From assembly GCF_001029435.1 (NCBI RefSeq), contig NZ_LDOV01000036.1, positions 1-51,684 of the forward strand: a DNA stretch of 51,684 nt, in the 5' to 3' direction. A model generated the notes under the pieces. That model had not been told where the DNA came from and searched no databases. It saw only the letters and a list, made by a program, of their open reading frames with translations. Within the stretch, counting starts at the first letter, position 1. The number at the start of each line of letters is the position of its first letter. This DNA comes from Photobacterium aphoticum (GTDB lineage: Bacteria; Pseudomonadota; Gammaproteobacteria; Enterobacterales; Vibrionaceae). This document shows, piece after piece, positions 1 through 8,440 of this stretch. A program made the position numbers and the translations under genes.

Positions 1-21
1 CGAATCTCTCCACCCCTGCCA
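1..21 (+). tRNA. tRNA-Trp, 3' end only (window starts inside it)
   Basis: The first 21 bases read as the end of a tRNA: part of the T loop, a T-stem strand CTCTC, the acceptor strand CACCCCT, discriminator G and an encoded CCA. An acceptor of the AGGGGTG type with discriminator G fits tRNA-Trp of enteric bacteria and vibrios. The anticodon lies outside the window, so the identity is inferred from the acceptor stem. tRNA-Trp often ends an rRNA operon (tRNA-Asp then tRNA-Trp), so an rrn operon may lie just to the left. Confidence 0.75.
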
Positions 22-29
22 CTTTCGAA

Positions 30-58
30 AGCCTCGACAGAAATGTCGAGGCTTTTTT
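30..58 (+). terminator. Rho-independent terminator after tRNA-Trp
   Basis: A perfect 10-bp stem (AGCCTCGACA with TGTCGAGGCT), a GAAA tetraloop and six T residues begin 8 bases after the CCA end of the tRNA. This is a strong intrinsic terminator for the tRNA or rRNA transcript entering from the left. Confidence 0.93.
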
Positions 59-158
59 GCATTTGGTGTTTTTGTGGTGGTGAATATTTCGGCCATTGGC
101 AGAGCCGCGGATTCCGCTATACCGAACATCAGCGCGTGTTGGGATAACTAGGCGTCCC

Positions 159-430
159 CCTGGAACGCCAGCCCGGTCGAATCTCTGGAATGCCAGCCCA
201 GTCCCCCCTGCCACTTTCGAAAGCCTCGGACTACGCGTCCCGGTAGAAATGCAGGGGCTTTTTTGCATTTGTGTTTTCGAAAAGCAAGCGTTGGTAGTCA
301 GCTTATCGAATCTCTGGAACGCCAGCCCGGTCGAATCTCTGGAGCGCCAGCCCAGTCCACAGCTGCCATCTTTGAAAGCCTCGGACTGAGAGTCCTGGCA
401 GAAATACTGAGGTTTTCTTGCATTGGTGGC
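159..430. repeat. Decayed tandem copies of the tRNA-Trp 3' end and terminator
   Basis: Two kinds of degenerate direct repeat alternate here. One is a unit of about 25 bp starting TCGAATCTCTGGAA and ending GCCAGCCC, at 177-201, 306-330 and 331-355, with a partial copy at 160-176. It shares its first ten bases with the T-loop end of the tRNA. The other resembles the tRNA end plus terminator (CTGCCA, then T(C/T)TTTGAAAGCCTCGG, then GGGGCTTTTTTGCATT or a weaker form), at about 204-270 and 360-425. The hairpins in these copies are damaged. No open frame here looks like a protein. Confidence 0.8.
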
Positions 431-654
431 TGTCCAATCTAATTTGTTTGCCTGTCAGCGGGAATATACACACAAATCTGCTCATAATTTTTAAGCTAAA
501 TCATTTGGTTACCCTGAGAAAGAGAGAGGGTGAATCGTGCGTTTACACGGAAATTGACAGTGGAATTGACTGGAAAATAACAAAAGAGGCTGCATAAACG
601 TGAGTGATGGTGGTAAGGTATGGCCTTTCCGCGTTAGAAAAAAGGGGCGTACTG
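431..654. other. Leader region before the DUF1904 gene; no gene seen
   Basis: This stretch separates the repeat region from the first protein gene. It is AT-richer than the coding DNA around it and presumably holds the promoter of that gene, but I cannot place -35 and -10 boxes with confidence. Short frames on both strands lack ribosome binding sites and recognisable protein character. Confidence 0.5.
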
Positions 655-990
655 ATGCCACATCTTCGTTTTCGAGCCGTAGAATTTGACCATCTGAAAG
701 CATTATCCACGCAGTTAGTGGATGATTTACAACCGCTAATGGCGTGCCCGCGTGAAGATTTCACCCTTGAGCATATCTCCACGACCTTCATTGTGGATGG
801 TGATGTCTCGGACGCGTATCCTTTTGTTGAAGTGTTGTGGTTTGATCGTGGCCAACTAGTACAAGATCAAGTGGCACAGGTGATCACCGCTGCAGTACGT
901 GATGCGTTTGACGATCCGCAACTGGATGTCGCTGTGATTTTCTCTTCGTTAACTCCTTCTGCGTATTACGATAACGGCCAGCACTATTAA
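655..990 (+). CDS. DUF1904 family protein
   Basis: A small soluble protein of 111 residues. The start MPHLRFRAVEF at 655 is chosen over an upstream in-frame start at 604 because MPH-LRFRAVE is the usual beginning of this family and the upstream residues do not look conserved. The end SPSAYYDNGQHY and the central YPFVEVLWFDRGQ are also typical of DUF1904 proteins of vibrios. The family has a tautomerase-like size and fold by reputation, but no function is established and I do not assign one. It stands alone on the plus strand, 64 bases ahead of yafD. Confidence 0.8.
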   Translation: MPHLRFRAVEFDHLKALSTQLVDDLQPLMACPREDFTLEHISTTFIVDGDVSDAYPFVEVLWFDRGQLVQDQVAQVITAAVRDAFDDPQLDVAVIFSSLTPSAYYDNGQHY

Positions 991-1054
991 GCGTGTCTTG
1001 GCGTTATCTCTCCGTTTGTTTCCCTCGTTGTTGATTATTGAATATAGGTAAAGC

Positions 1055-1900
1055 ATGGCGCGTTATACCAAAGTGGCTGCCGGTTTAGGGGCTATTGCTG
1101 GCGCACTCGGGATCAGTGCATTGAATTGGTCATTTGATGTTTCTGAGGTACCGGAAGTGAGTGCTAATGTGCTGGCACCGGAGTTTTCGTATACCTGTAT
1201 CCATAGCGAGTTGGCTCAACCCCTAGATGATAATGGGGAGCTGACGGTGTCGGTGTGGAATATCTATAAGCAGCAAAAAGACAATTGGCGCAGTGAGTTG
1301 GAAAAGGTTACGCAAGACAGCCGTCTGGTTTTATTGCAGGAAGCCAGCTTGAATGTCCCGCTCAAAGACTATTTGGATACGGCCCATTGGAAGGTTCGGA
1401 TGGCCAATGCGTTTCGTTTCTTGAATACGCCTGCCGGGGTGATGAACCTGTCGAGCGTGAATGCCAAGAGTACCTGTGCGTATCTGGCGGTTGAGCCTTG
1501 GTTGCGTTTACCAAAATCGGCGTTGCTGTCAGAATTTAACCTGTCTAACGGGCAGACACTGGCGGTGGTCAACCTGCACGGGGTGAATTTCTCGGTAGGT
1601 CTGGATGAATACAAAGCGCAATTTAATAAGCTGAAGAAAGTATTGGATCAGCATATCGGCCCGATCATTTTGGCAGGAGATTTCAATACCTGGCGTCAGG
1701 GGCGGATGGATGTGGTGTCGCAGTTTGCCAAGAGCTTAGGCTTAGTGGATGTACAGTTAAGGGAAGATCAGCGCATTAAGGTGTTTGGTAAGCCGTTGGA
1801 TCATTTGTACTACCGCGAGCTTCAGTTAGTGAAAGCAGAGGCACCCTTAACGGATGCCTCTGATCATAATCCGATCATCGCACAGTTTAAGCTGCAATGA
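1055..1900 (+). CDS. yafD: YafD-like endonuclease/exonuclease/phosphatase family protein
   Basis: A protein of 281 residues (UPF0294, YafD). It has a hydrophobic N-terminal segment (about residues 7-27) that may be a membrane anchor. The hallmarks of the Mg-dependent DNase I-like fold follow in order: VWNIYK, LLQEA (metal-binding Glu), GDFNTW (Asp and Asn), LDHLYYR and a final SDHNPI (Asp-His pair). All expected catalytic residues are present, so it should be an active phosphodiesterase or nuclease, but its substrate is not known. In E. coli yafD also lies close to the mltD-gloB-dnaQ region. Its 3' end overlaps the end of the convergent Yip1-like gene by 14 bases. Confidence 0.87.
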   Translation: MARYTKVAAGLGAIAGALGISALNWSFDVSEVPEVSANVLAPEFSYTCIHSELAQPLDDNGELTVSVWNIYKQQKDNWRSELEKVTQDSRLVLLQEASLNVPLKDYLDTAHWKVRMANAFRFLNTPAGVMNLSSVNAKSTCAYLAVEPWLRLPKSALLSEFNLSNGQTLAVVNLHGVNFSVGLDEYKAQFNKLKKVLDQHIGPIILAGDFNTWRQGRMDVVSQFAKSLGLVDVQLREDQRIKVFGKPLDHLYYRELQLVKAEAPLTDASDHNPIIAQFKLQ

Positions 1901-2576
1901 TCAGCATTGGCCAGAGCAGGATCGTCATGATCCAAGGCAAGCTGGCCACGATAATGCATTTAGCGCGATCGTAATCGGTCCACGCACCGACGACGGCATA
2001 GCTCAGCGCGATATACCATGGGGTCAGCAGCGGAATAGATGTCGCAAACGCTGACCATGGGCTGTTTAATGGCAGTTTGAGCAAGCCATTGAGGCTATTC
2101 AAATCGGCCGCATTAGGCAGGATCGGGCTGGTATTAAAGACCGCATTCAGATAGCTGGCAAAATCGCCCACAATCGCGGGTAGCATGATAAAGCACGATG
2201 CCGCCAACCATTTGCCGTAGCCATGTTTATAGCTGCTGCTTTTGGTTGACAGATTTAGCCACAGTGCCAGCATGAAAATACACGCGGTACGGCCGGTAAT
2301 ATCACTGAACACTTCCCCAGCCAGTAACACTTCCTTGGTTAGCCAGGCGTCTTGGATCTGCGCATCAACGTTTGGTAGCTGAGCCAATAAAGTCTGCTGC
2401 AACCAAGCCATGTCCACATGGTTGAAATAGGCGCCCCAGAAAAAGAACGGCCCAAAGATCACCAACAGGTACGGCAGAAACGCCCATTTCGGACGCTGAT
2501 GCACTGCTGCGAAACAGTCCACGGGTGAGCGGAATGTATCGATAAGCGCGATGAAGGGATTGCGAGACGGCGTCAT
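1887..2576 (-). CDS. Yip1-like multi-pass membrane protein
   Basis: A 229-residue integral membrane protein with about five hydrophobic segments (around residues 30-50, 95-107, 125-145, 175-195 and 205-228). The N-terminus (NPFIALIDTFRSPVDCFAAV then PKWAFLPYL) has the pattern of bacterial Yip1-domain proteins, whose function is unknown. Its start overlaps the stop region of mltD by four bases (2573-2576), so translation is probably coupled to that lytic transglycosylase. I cannot name a function beyond membrane location. Confidence 0.7.
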   Translation of the reverse strand: MTPSRNPFIALIDTFRSPVDCFAAVHQRPKWAFLPYLLVIFGPFFFWGAYFNHVDMAWLQQTLLAQLPNVDAQIQDAWLTKEVLLAGEVFSDITGRTACIFMLALWLNLSTKSSSYKHGYGKWLAASCFIMLPAIVGDFASYLNAVFNTSPILPNAADLNSLNGLLKLPLNSPWSAFATSIPLLTPWYIALSYAVVGAWTDYDRAKCIIVASLPWIMTILLWPMLIIAA

Positions 2577-4150
2577 ACACTCACCTTCGTTACATCCACA
2601 TACAGTTTCAGTTGCTGACCCGGCTTAAGGTATTTTTTGCCGCTGATCTTGTTCCACTTCACAACGTCAGACACTTTCACTTTATAGCGCTGGGCAATCG
2701 CACTCAGGTTATCGCCAGAGCGAACCTTGTAGTAAACCGTACGGATGATGCCGCCGCTGGCGTTGTCTTTCCACAGCGTCAGCTTTTGGCCGACACGCAG
2801 GGTCGATTTCTTGCTCAAGCCGTTCCATTTGGTGAGCTCATCGATAGAGACTTTCTCGCTGCGTGCGATGCTCCACAGGCTGTCACCGCCTTTGACGATG
2901 TAGTCGGTGCGGTAACCGCCACCGTGGCTACGTTGCGTTTTGCCTTCTAAGCGCATCGCAATGGTATCGCCATCTTTCATCGCCACCGGGATCAAGATAT
3001 GGCGGCCAACACGGATGTTGGTGTTACTCATGTCATTGGCACGCTGGATTTGCTTGGTCGTGGTTTTATATTTACGCGCCAAGACACTCAGTGTGTCGCC
3101 AGATTGCACCTTGTAACGGATCACTTTCATGCCGCGATGGCCATTTTTGGCAAACGCAGTATTGAAGTTATCGACATGGCCAACAGGCAGAAGTAGATGA
3201 CTCGGACCATCCGGTGCGGTGGCCCAGTGGTTGTAACCCGGGTTCAGGCTTTGCATTTCATCCAGTGAGATACCGGCAAATTGTGCCGCCATCGCCAAGT
3301 CCATCTGTGTACCTGGTTTCACCAGTTGTACGGCTGGTTTGTTGGCAATTTCAGGCAATTCAAGGCCATATTTTTGCTGGTTTTTGATCACATCAGCGAC
3401 TGCCAGCAGTTTTGGTACGTAGCCACTGGTTTCTTTTGGTAGATCCAGATGCCAGAAGTCCGTTGGTTTGCCAGCCGCTTTGTTATTGCGAATTGCGCGG
3501 AATACGCGGCCTTCGCCGGTGTTGTAAGCTGCCAGCGCGTGTAACCAGTTACCGTCGAATTTACGGTTCAGGTATTGCAGCAGATCAAGCGCGGCACGGG
3601 TTGATTCCACCACGTCGCGGCGACCGTCATACCACCAGTCTTGCTTCAGGCCAAACGTACGACCTGTTGGCGGGGTAATTTGCCACAAACCAGCGGCACG
3701 GCCATGGGAGTAAGCGAATTGGTCGAAGGAGCTTTCAACCACAGGCAGCAGGGCTAATTCCAGTGGCATGTTGCGCTTTTCAATTTCTTCGGTGATCAGA
3801 AACAAGAAAGGTTGGGCACGGTTAGCGACCGTTTGTAGATGGCCCGGATGGCGCAGGTACCAGTTACGGTAGTAATTGACGGACTTGTTATCCGGTACCT
3901 CAGCGGTTAACTGCATGCTGATGCGTTGCCAAAGGTTTTCTTGTTCTTGTGGCGTAGGCAGTTTCACAGGGGCAACCACGACAGCTTGTGGTTGAGGTGT
4001 GACGACAGCAGGGGGCGTTGAAGGGGTCACAGGCGCCGCAGGCACTTCCTTAGGAGGTGTGTTTGTCGGCGCATCGACCGTTTTCGTTGTATTGTTAATT
4101 TGGCAACCAGCCAGTAGTAGCGCACTCGCCAAAAAAAATCGAGATTTCAT
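2573..4150 (-). CDS. mltD: Membrane-bound lytic murein transglycosylase D
   Basis: A lipoprotein of 525 residues that cleaves the MurNAc-GlcNAc bond of peptidoglycan, forming 1,6-anhydro ends. The signal peptide ends in the lipobox LLAGC with the lipidated Cys at 16. A Pro/Thr/Val-rich linker runs to about residue 68. The SLT (GH23) domain follows, with catalytic Glu139 in LLPVVESSFD, then AAGLWQITP and AAYNTGEGRV. Three LysM peptidoglycan-binding domains lie at about 345-389, 416-460 and 473-517, each with a (S/G)GD(T/S/N)L motif. E. coli MltD has fewer LysM domains, while three is common in vibrios. It is first in a two-gene unit with the Yip1-like gene, next to gloB as in E. coli. Confidence 0.95.
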   Translation of the reverse strand: MKSRFFLASALLLAGCQINNTTKTVDAPTNTPPKEVPAAPVTPSTPPAVVTPQPQAVVVAPVKLPTPQEQENLWQRISMQLTAEVPDNKSVNYYRNWYLRHPGHLQTVANRAQPFLFLITEEIEKRNMPLELALLPVVESSFDQFAYSHGRAAGLWQITPPTGRTFGLKQDWWYDGRRDVVESTRAALDLLQYLNRKFDGNWLHALAAYNTGEGRVFRAIRNNKAAGKPTDFWHLDLPKETSGYVPKLLAVADVIKNQQKYGLELPEIANKPAVQLVKPGTQMDLAMAAQFAGISLDEMQSLNPGYNHWATAPDGPSHLLLPVGHVDNFNTAFAKNGHRGMKVIRYKVQSGDTLSVLARKYKTTTKQIQRANDMSNTNIRVGRHILIPVAMKDGDTIAMRLEGKTQRSHGGGYRTDYIVKGGDSLWSIARSEKVSIDELTKWNGLSKKSTLRVGQKLTLWKDNASGGIIRTVYYKVRSGDNLSAIAQRYKVKVSDVVKWNKISGKKYLKPGQQLKLYVDVTKVSV

Positions 4151-4220
4151 GTGTCTAGCCTATAGCCAAAATAGTGGGAGATAATACTTGCCCAACTACC
4201 TTGGTTACAAGTGACCTAGG

Positions 4221-4979
4221 TCAAAATTCGTCTTTCCAGCGGCGCAGGGCAGCGAAGGTCTCGACATCGCTGTCATCTACTGCTCTGTTTACAACGGATT
4301 TTTTGATACTCGGTTGATCACAGCGCAAGAACGGGTTGATCAATTTTTCTTGTTTCAATGTGCTAGGAATGGTGCTGATCCCTTTAGCACGCAGGCGGCT
4401 GACCTCTTCGCGGTAGCGCTGCAGGTGAGGATTGTCCTGCTCTGCGACCAGAGCAAAGGCCAAATTACTGCTGGTGTATTCGTGGGCGCAGTACACTTCG
4501 GTTTCGTCCGGTAGGGCGGCTAGCTTTTGTAGTGAGTGATACATTTGGGCGGCAGTACCTTCAAAAAGGCGACCACACCCGGCGGAGAACAAGGTATCAC
4601 CACAGAACAGCTTCTCGTCACCCACGTACGCGACGTGGCCGGCGGTATGCCCAGGTACGCCAATGACCATAAAGCGCTCATCGAAAATCTCCACCTGATC
4701 ACCGTCTTCAACAGACTGTGATACGCCTGGGATTGGCTCGGCGGCTGGGGCAACAATATTGATGTGGGGGTAGCGGCGTTTCAGCTCGCTGATCCCGCCA
4801 ATATGGTCATGGTGATGATGCGTGATGAGAATGGCTTCGAGCTTAAGCTGCTGGGATTCCAACACCTCGATGACTGGCGCAGCATCGCCGGGGTCGACGA
4901 CCACACAACGGTTATCCGGACTGTGAATCAGCCAGATGTAATTGTCATTAAATGCGGGTATGCTTTGGACAGTCAGCAT
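4221..4979 (-). CDS. gloB: Hydroxyacylglutathione hydrolase (glyoxalase II)
   Basis: A 252-residue cytosolic metallo-beta-lactamase-fold hydrolase that splits S-lactoylglutathione into lactate and glutathione, the second step of methylglyoxal detoxification. The metal site [10 protein letters not shown] lies at residues 53-62, and further ligands are seen in [28 protein letters not shown] and CAHEYT. The start [10 protein letters not shown] at 4979 matches the family and follows a GGAG ribosome site with good spacing. An in-frame start 33 bases upstream is less likely. It diverges from the yafS-like methyltransferase gene. Confidence 0.96.
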   Translation of the reverse strand: MLTVQSIPAFNDNYIWLIHSPDNRCVVVDPGDAAPVIEVLESQQLKLEAILITHHHHDHIGGISELKRRYPHINIVAPAAEPIPGVSQSVEDGDQVEIFDERFMVIGVPGHTAGHVAYVGDEKLFCGDTLFSAGCGRLFEGTAAQMYHSLQKLAALPDETEVYCAHEYTSSNLAFALVAEQDNPHLQRYREEVSRLRAKGISTIPSTLKQEKLINPFLRCDQPSIKKSVVNRAVDDSDVETFAALRRWKDEF

Positions 4980-5032
4980 AGTTTGTTCTCCAGCTTTCAT
5001 TTCGTTGAGCATTGATTTTACATGGAATTGCT

Positions 5033-5776
5033 ATGAAGCCAGCCCGCATATTAAAACAAATTGACCCTCCATACACCTGGTCACAAGTGACAAATGGTGC
5101 ATGGGCAGCAGAATTGCTGCAGGCACAGCTTGATGAGTGGTGGCCAAAGCTATTTGGTTACCACATGTTGAAGCTGGGCGGTTTAAGTTGTGAGTTAGCC
5201 AGCGGCCATTGTAACATCCAGCACCAAATTTGCATTGATAAGTTCAACCCTCTGCATAACGTCGTGGCCGATCCATTTGCCTTGCCGTTTATCGAAAAAT
5301 CCTTTGATGCTTGTGTCATTGCCCATCAGTTGGATTACTGTGCGGATCCGCACCGTTTATTGCGGGAGTTGGATCGGGTCACGGTTGATGACGGCTATAT
5401 GTTGATCAGCGGTTCAAACCCGGTCAGCTTGTTGGGATTACGCGGGTGGTTGCCGTGGAACCGTAAGCGCTACCCATGGCTGGGGCGGATGTTTATGCCG
5501 ATGCGGGTAAAAGACTGGCTAGGTGTGCTGAATTACGAAGTGGTGTTTCACGAGAATTTTGCCATTGTGCCCGCGACTCATCATCAGGCCTGCTCGGCAT
5601 GGGCGGAAGGGATGTTATCCGAGACCTGCTCATCGATTGGCAGCATGTATCTCATTGTGGCCCGTAAGCGCACGGTGCCGTTAAAGCCAATTAAACCGAC
5701 CTGGAAGATACGGCGTCAATTGGCTCCGTTAGGCGTGAACTGCCGCACGAATGCGACAGAGAAGCGTCAATGCTGA
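5033..5776 (+). CDS. yafS: YafS-like SAM-dependent methyltransferase
   Basis: A 247-residue protein with a class I methyltransferase (type 11) core. Residues 60-110 contain the NPLHNVVADPFALPF segment and the acidic LDYCADPHRLLRELDRV segment, which match motifs II to III of the fold; the SNPVSLLGLRGW region follows. The usual glycine-rich motif I is degenerate, as in the YafS family, so activity is not certain. The ATG at 5033 is preferred over an upstream TTG at 5012 because a GGAA site lies seven bases before it. Its place between gloB and rnhA is the same as yafS in E. coli. The substrate is unknown. Confidence 0.82.
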   Translation: MKPARILKQIDPPYTWSQVTNGAWAAELLQAQLDEWWPKLFGYHMLKLGGLSCELASGHCNIQHQICIDKFNPLHNVVADPFALPFIEKSFDACVIAHQLDYCADPHRLLRELDRVTVDDGYMLISGSNPVSLLGLRGWLPWNRKRYPWLGRMFMPMRVKDWLGVLNYEVVFHENFAIVPATHHQACSAWAEGMLSETCSSIGSMYLIVARKRTVPLKPIKPTWKIRRQLAPLGVNCRTNATEKRQC

Positions 5777-5833
5777 AAGCACAATAAGTGCGTTGATGCG
5801 AAGGCGTTTCGCACCATTGGCCTATCCCGCCGG

Positions 5834-6298
5834 TTAGCTTGGGATGTAGCCGGTGTCTTCGTGTTTTGGTGACTCGGCAGCTGTACGTGCTAATTCATCA
5901 CAGCGTTCATTTTCCGGGTGGCCGGCATGGCCTTTTACCCAGTGCCAGGTGACCTGATGGCGCTGTGTCTCGGTATCGAGTTGTTGCCACAAATCGGCAT
6001 TTTTCACCGGCTTTTTATCGGCCGTTTTCCAGCCACGTTTTTTCCAGTTATGGATCCACTGGGTGATCCCTTGGCGGACATACTGGCTGTCGGTGGTCAA
6101 ATCAACCTTGCAAGGCTCTTTCAGGCTTGCCAGCCCCTTAATCGCGGCTAATAGCTCCATGCGGTTATTGGTGGTCATAAAAAAGCCGTCACTCAATTCT
6201 TTTTCATGCTGTTTATACCGTAACACGGTACCATAGCCACCCGGCCCCGGATTTCCGAGGCACGATCCGTCTGTGAAAATTTCTACCTGCTTGGTCAT
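5834..6298 (-). CDS. rnhA: Ribonuclease HI
   Basis: A 154-residue endonuclease that cuts RNA in RNA-DNA hybrids, removing R-loops and primer remnants. The four catalytic carboxylates fall at the same numbers as in E. coli: Asp10 ([14 protein letters not shown]), Glu48 (RMELLAAI), Asp70 (TTDSQYV) and Asp134 (NERCDELA). The basic handle region [20 protein letters not shown], which binds hybrids, is present. It diverges from dnaQ across 52 bases, the classic rnhA/dnaQ arrangement with overlapping promoters. Confidence 0.98.
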   Translation of the reverse strand: MTKQVEIFTDGSCLGNPGPGGYGTVLRYKQHEKELSDGFFMTTNNRMELLAAIKGLASLKEPCKVDLTTDSQYVRQGITQWIHNWKKRGWKTADKKPVKNADLWQQLDTETQRHQVTWHWVKGHAGHPENERCDELARTAAESPKHEDTGYIPS

Positions 6299-6350
6299 AT
6301 TTGGTAGTATTCGCCTTAGTTGAAAACTTTAGTCTGACACAATCGCTACT

Positions 6351-7079
6351 ATGAAAGCCACTAATGAACGCATAATCGTATTCGATACTGAAACAACCGG
6401 TATGAATATGACCGGCCCACACTATGAAGGCCACTGTATTGTTGAAATCGGTGCGGTTGAAATCATCAACCGTAAGCTGACAGGCAACAGTTTCCATGTG
6501 TACATCAAACCGGATCGCCTGATTGATCCAGAAGCGATTGAAGTACACGGTATCACTGATGAATTCTTGCGTGATAAGCCGACGTACCGAGAAGTGCATG
6601 AAGAATTCATGGCGTTTATTCAGGGAGCCGAGCTGGTTGCCCATAACGCGCCCTTCGATATCGGCTTCATGGATTACGAGTTTTCCAAGATCAATGCCAA
6701 CATCGGCAAGACGGAAGACTTTTGTAAGGTGACCGATACCCTGGACATGGCTAAACGCCTGTTCCCGGGAAAACGTAATAACTTGGACGTCTTGTGTTCC
6801 CGTTACGGTATTGATAACTCACACCGTACCCTCCACGGGGCATTGCTCGATGCCGAGATCCTGGCTGATGTCTACCTGATGATGACAGGTGGCCAGACGT
6901 CATTGGCACTGAGTATGGCCAGTGAAGAAGGCGACAGCGGGGCGGAGAACGCAATCCGCCGTTTGGCAACAGGAAGAAAAGCACTAAAGGTTATCCGTGC
7001 TTCTGCCGATGAAATACAAGCGCATGATGCGCGATTGGATTTGATTGGTAAGAAGGATGACGTCCTCTGGCGTCTGTAG
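6351..7079 (+). CDS. dnaQ: DNA polymerase III epsilon subunit (3'-5' proofreading exonuclease)
   Basis: A 242-residue DEDDh exonuclease. Asp12 and Glu14 (FDTETTGM), Asp103 (APFDIGF), His162 and Asp167 (HRTLHGALLDAEIL) match the E. coli catalytic residues and numbering. The clamp-binding motif QTSLAL at 182-187 follows the domain, and a C-terminal tail for binding the alpha subunit ends the protein. It proofreads within the polymerase III core. The next gene begins seven bases downstream and is probably read from the same transcript. Confidence 0.97.
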   Translation: MKATNERIIVFDTETTGMNMTGPHYEGHCIVEIGAVEIINRKLTGNSFHVYIKPDRLIDPEAIEVHGITDEFLRDKPTYREVHEEFMAFIQGAELVAHNAPFDIGFMDYEFSKINANIGKTEDFCKVTDTLDMAKRLFPGKRNNLDVLCSRYGIDNSHRTLHGALLDAEILADVYLMMTGGQTSLALSMASEEGDSGAENAIRRLATGRKALKVIRASADEIQAHDARLDLIGKKDDVLWRL

Positions 7080-7086
7080 GAGAACG

Positions 7087-8328
7087 ATGAAGCGATTATG
7101 GTGGCTGGTCATGCTGCTGCCGCTGTGGTCATGGGCAAGCACCATGACCGAAAGCGCGTGGCTCGATAACCGTTTTCGTGTGGATCCCACGGTGAAGCAA
7201 GTCTCCTTCGTGGTTAAACGCGATACCAAGAGCAATTCGGTGGTTATCGTGCGTCCGGACGGCCATAAATATTATGCGTGGCGCCATCCCGACCATGTCG
7301 CGTGGTATGAAGAGCCGGGGATCGACATTATCTCCATTGATAATCCGATGCCGGGGCCGTGGCAGGCCATTGGCAGTGTGACGCCGAAAAATAAGGTTGT
7401 GATACTGTCGGACTTAGCGTTGTCTGTCGATACACTGCCGGATCGTATTTACCAATCTGAAACCATCAAGTTTACTGCCCGTTTGTCACAAGACGGCAAA
7501 CCACTCACGTTGCGTGATTTTCTCGATCGCGTGAAATTATCGGTGGTGTTTTACGAGTACGTTGAGCACCCGGACACCTTACCGAAAGAAGCCTTACCGG
7601 TGCCGATTTCGCAAGGCGAGTTTTCGGATGACGGCCGCCAGTTTGATGAACATCCCGGGGATGGGGTGTTTACGGTGGCGATGCAAGTGGACTTACCGCC
7701 GGGCAAATACCGCGTACGGATCAGCTCCGGTAACGGAATTTTCCTGCGCACCCAAGAGCAGGTCGTGCTGGTGTATCCGCCGCCGCTTAATGCCAGTTTT
7801 ATTCAGGGGCGCGGACAGGATGAGCAGCATCAGGTTGTTGTGACCGCCGAAGAAGGGGCGATCAAGCCCGGTTCATTGGCAGCGCATATTACGCAGGTCA
7901 GCGCAGACGGTACCACCACCATCAGTGAGCAAGCGGCATTACCGGATGAGATCACGCTAAAAGTGTGGCTGCCGAACGGTGAGTTGCCTGGTCGCTATAC
8001 CTGGTCGGGCTGGTTGTATGCCACCGACAATATGACCGGACGTGAGTTGGTCTTCCGTTTGCCAGAAAGTCACTTTGCCGTGATGGCAGAATTGCAGCTG
8101 GATCGTAATCTGAATTATTTCAGAGAGCAGCAGGCGGAAAAGGCGCGATTAGCCGAATATGCGCGGATTGAAGCTGAACGTGAAGCGGCCCGATCAAAAG
8201 CGGTGAAGATCATTATCGGGTTGAATATTGTGGTGCTGATTGTGGTGATTGGCGGCATCGTGTGGTGGCGTAAGCGTCGTGTGAAGCACATGCTGGATCG
8301 CGCCGGGCTCGAGGTGCCAGAGTCGTAA
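7087..8328 (+). CDS. TIGR03503-type envelope protein with C-terminal membrane anchor
   Basis: A 413-residue protein of unknown function. It has a cleavable-looking signal peptide (MKRLWWLVMLLPLWSWAS), a large periplasmic part rich in beta strands (for example DGVFTVAMQVDLPPGKYRVRI, which resembles an immunoglobulin-like repeat), a charged helical stretch near residue 360, and one membrane span (about 378-398) followed by RKRR, placing the tail in the cytoplasm. The layout matches the TIGR03503 family found next to dnaQ in vibrios. The ATG at 7087 has a GGAGAA site just before it; a longer in-frame start at 7045 would overlap dnaQ and precede the signal peptide. Confidence 0.75.
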   Translation: MKRLWWLVMLLPLWSWASTMTESAWLDNRFRVDPTVKQVSFVVKRDTKSNSVVIVRPDGHKYYAWRHPDHVAWYEEPGIDIISIDNPMPGPWQAIGSVTPKNKVVILSDLALSVDTLPDRIYQSETIKFTARLSQDGKPLTLRDFLDRVKLSVVFYEYVEHPDTLPKEALPVPISQGEFSDDGRQFDEHPGDGVFTVAMQVDLPPGKYRVRISSGNGIFLRTQEQVVLVYPPPLNASFIQGRGQDEQHQVVVTAEEGAIKPGSLAAHITQVSADGTTTISEQAALPDEITLKVWLPNGELPGRYTWSGWLYATDNMTGRELVFRLPESHFAVMAELQLDRNLNYFREQQAEKARLAEYARIEAEREAARSKAVKIIIGLNIVVLIVVIGGIVWWRKRRVKHMLDRAGLEVPES

Positions 8329-8374
8329 CCGGCCGCTGAGCGCTAACGCGATATTCAGGAATCAACGAATAAAC

Positions 8375-8410
8375 AGAGGGAGAAGGCCTGCGCTTTCTCC
8401 CTCTTTTTTT
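8375..8410 (+). terminator. Terminator after the dnaQ operon
   Basis: A 10-bp stem (AGAGGGAGAA with TTCTCCCTCT) and a 10-base loop are followed by a run of seven T. It lies between the TIGR03503-type gene and the convergent fadE and works best for plus-strand transcription. Confidence 0.88.
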
Positions 8411-8440
8411 GCCTGTGTTTTGAGGACGATGATTGTTCGG

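Noticed and set aside
96..389. Open frame of 97 codons across the repeat region
   Set aside because: It runs through the decayed tRNA-end repeats, its repeated NLWNASPV residues are just the DNA repeat translated, and it has no ribosome site.
159..430. Possible CRISPR array
   Set aside because: The repeats are degenerate, adjacent units lack unique spacers of even length, and they resemble the tRNA end. No cas genes are near.
5797..5813. Terminator after rnhA
   Set aside because: A 6-bp stem TGCGAA/TTCGCA exists but no T run follows on either strand.
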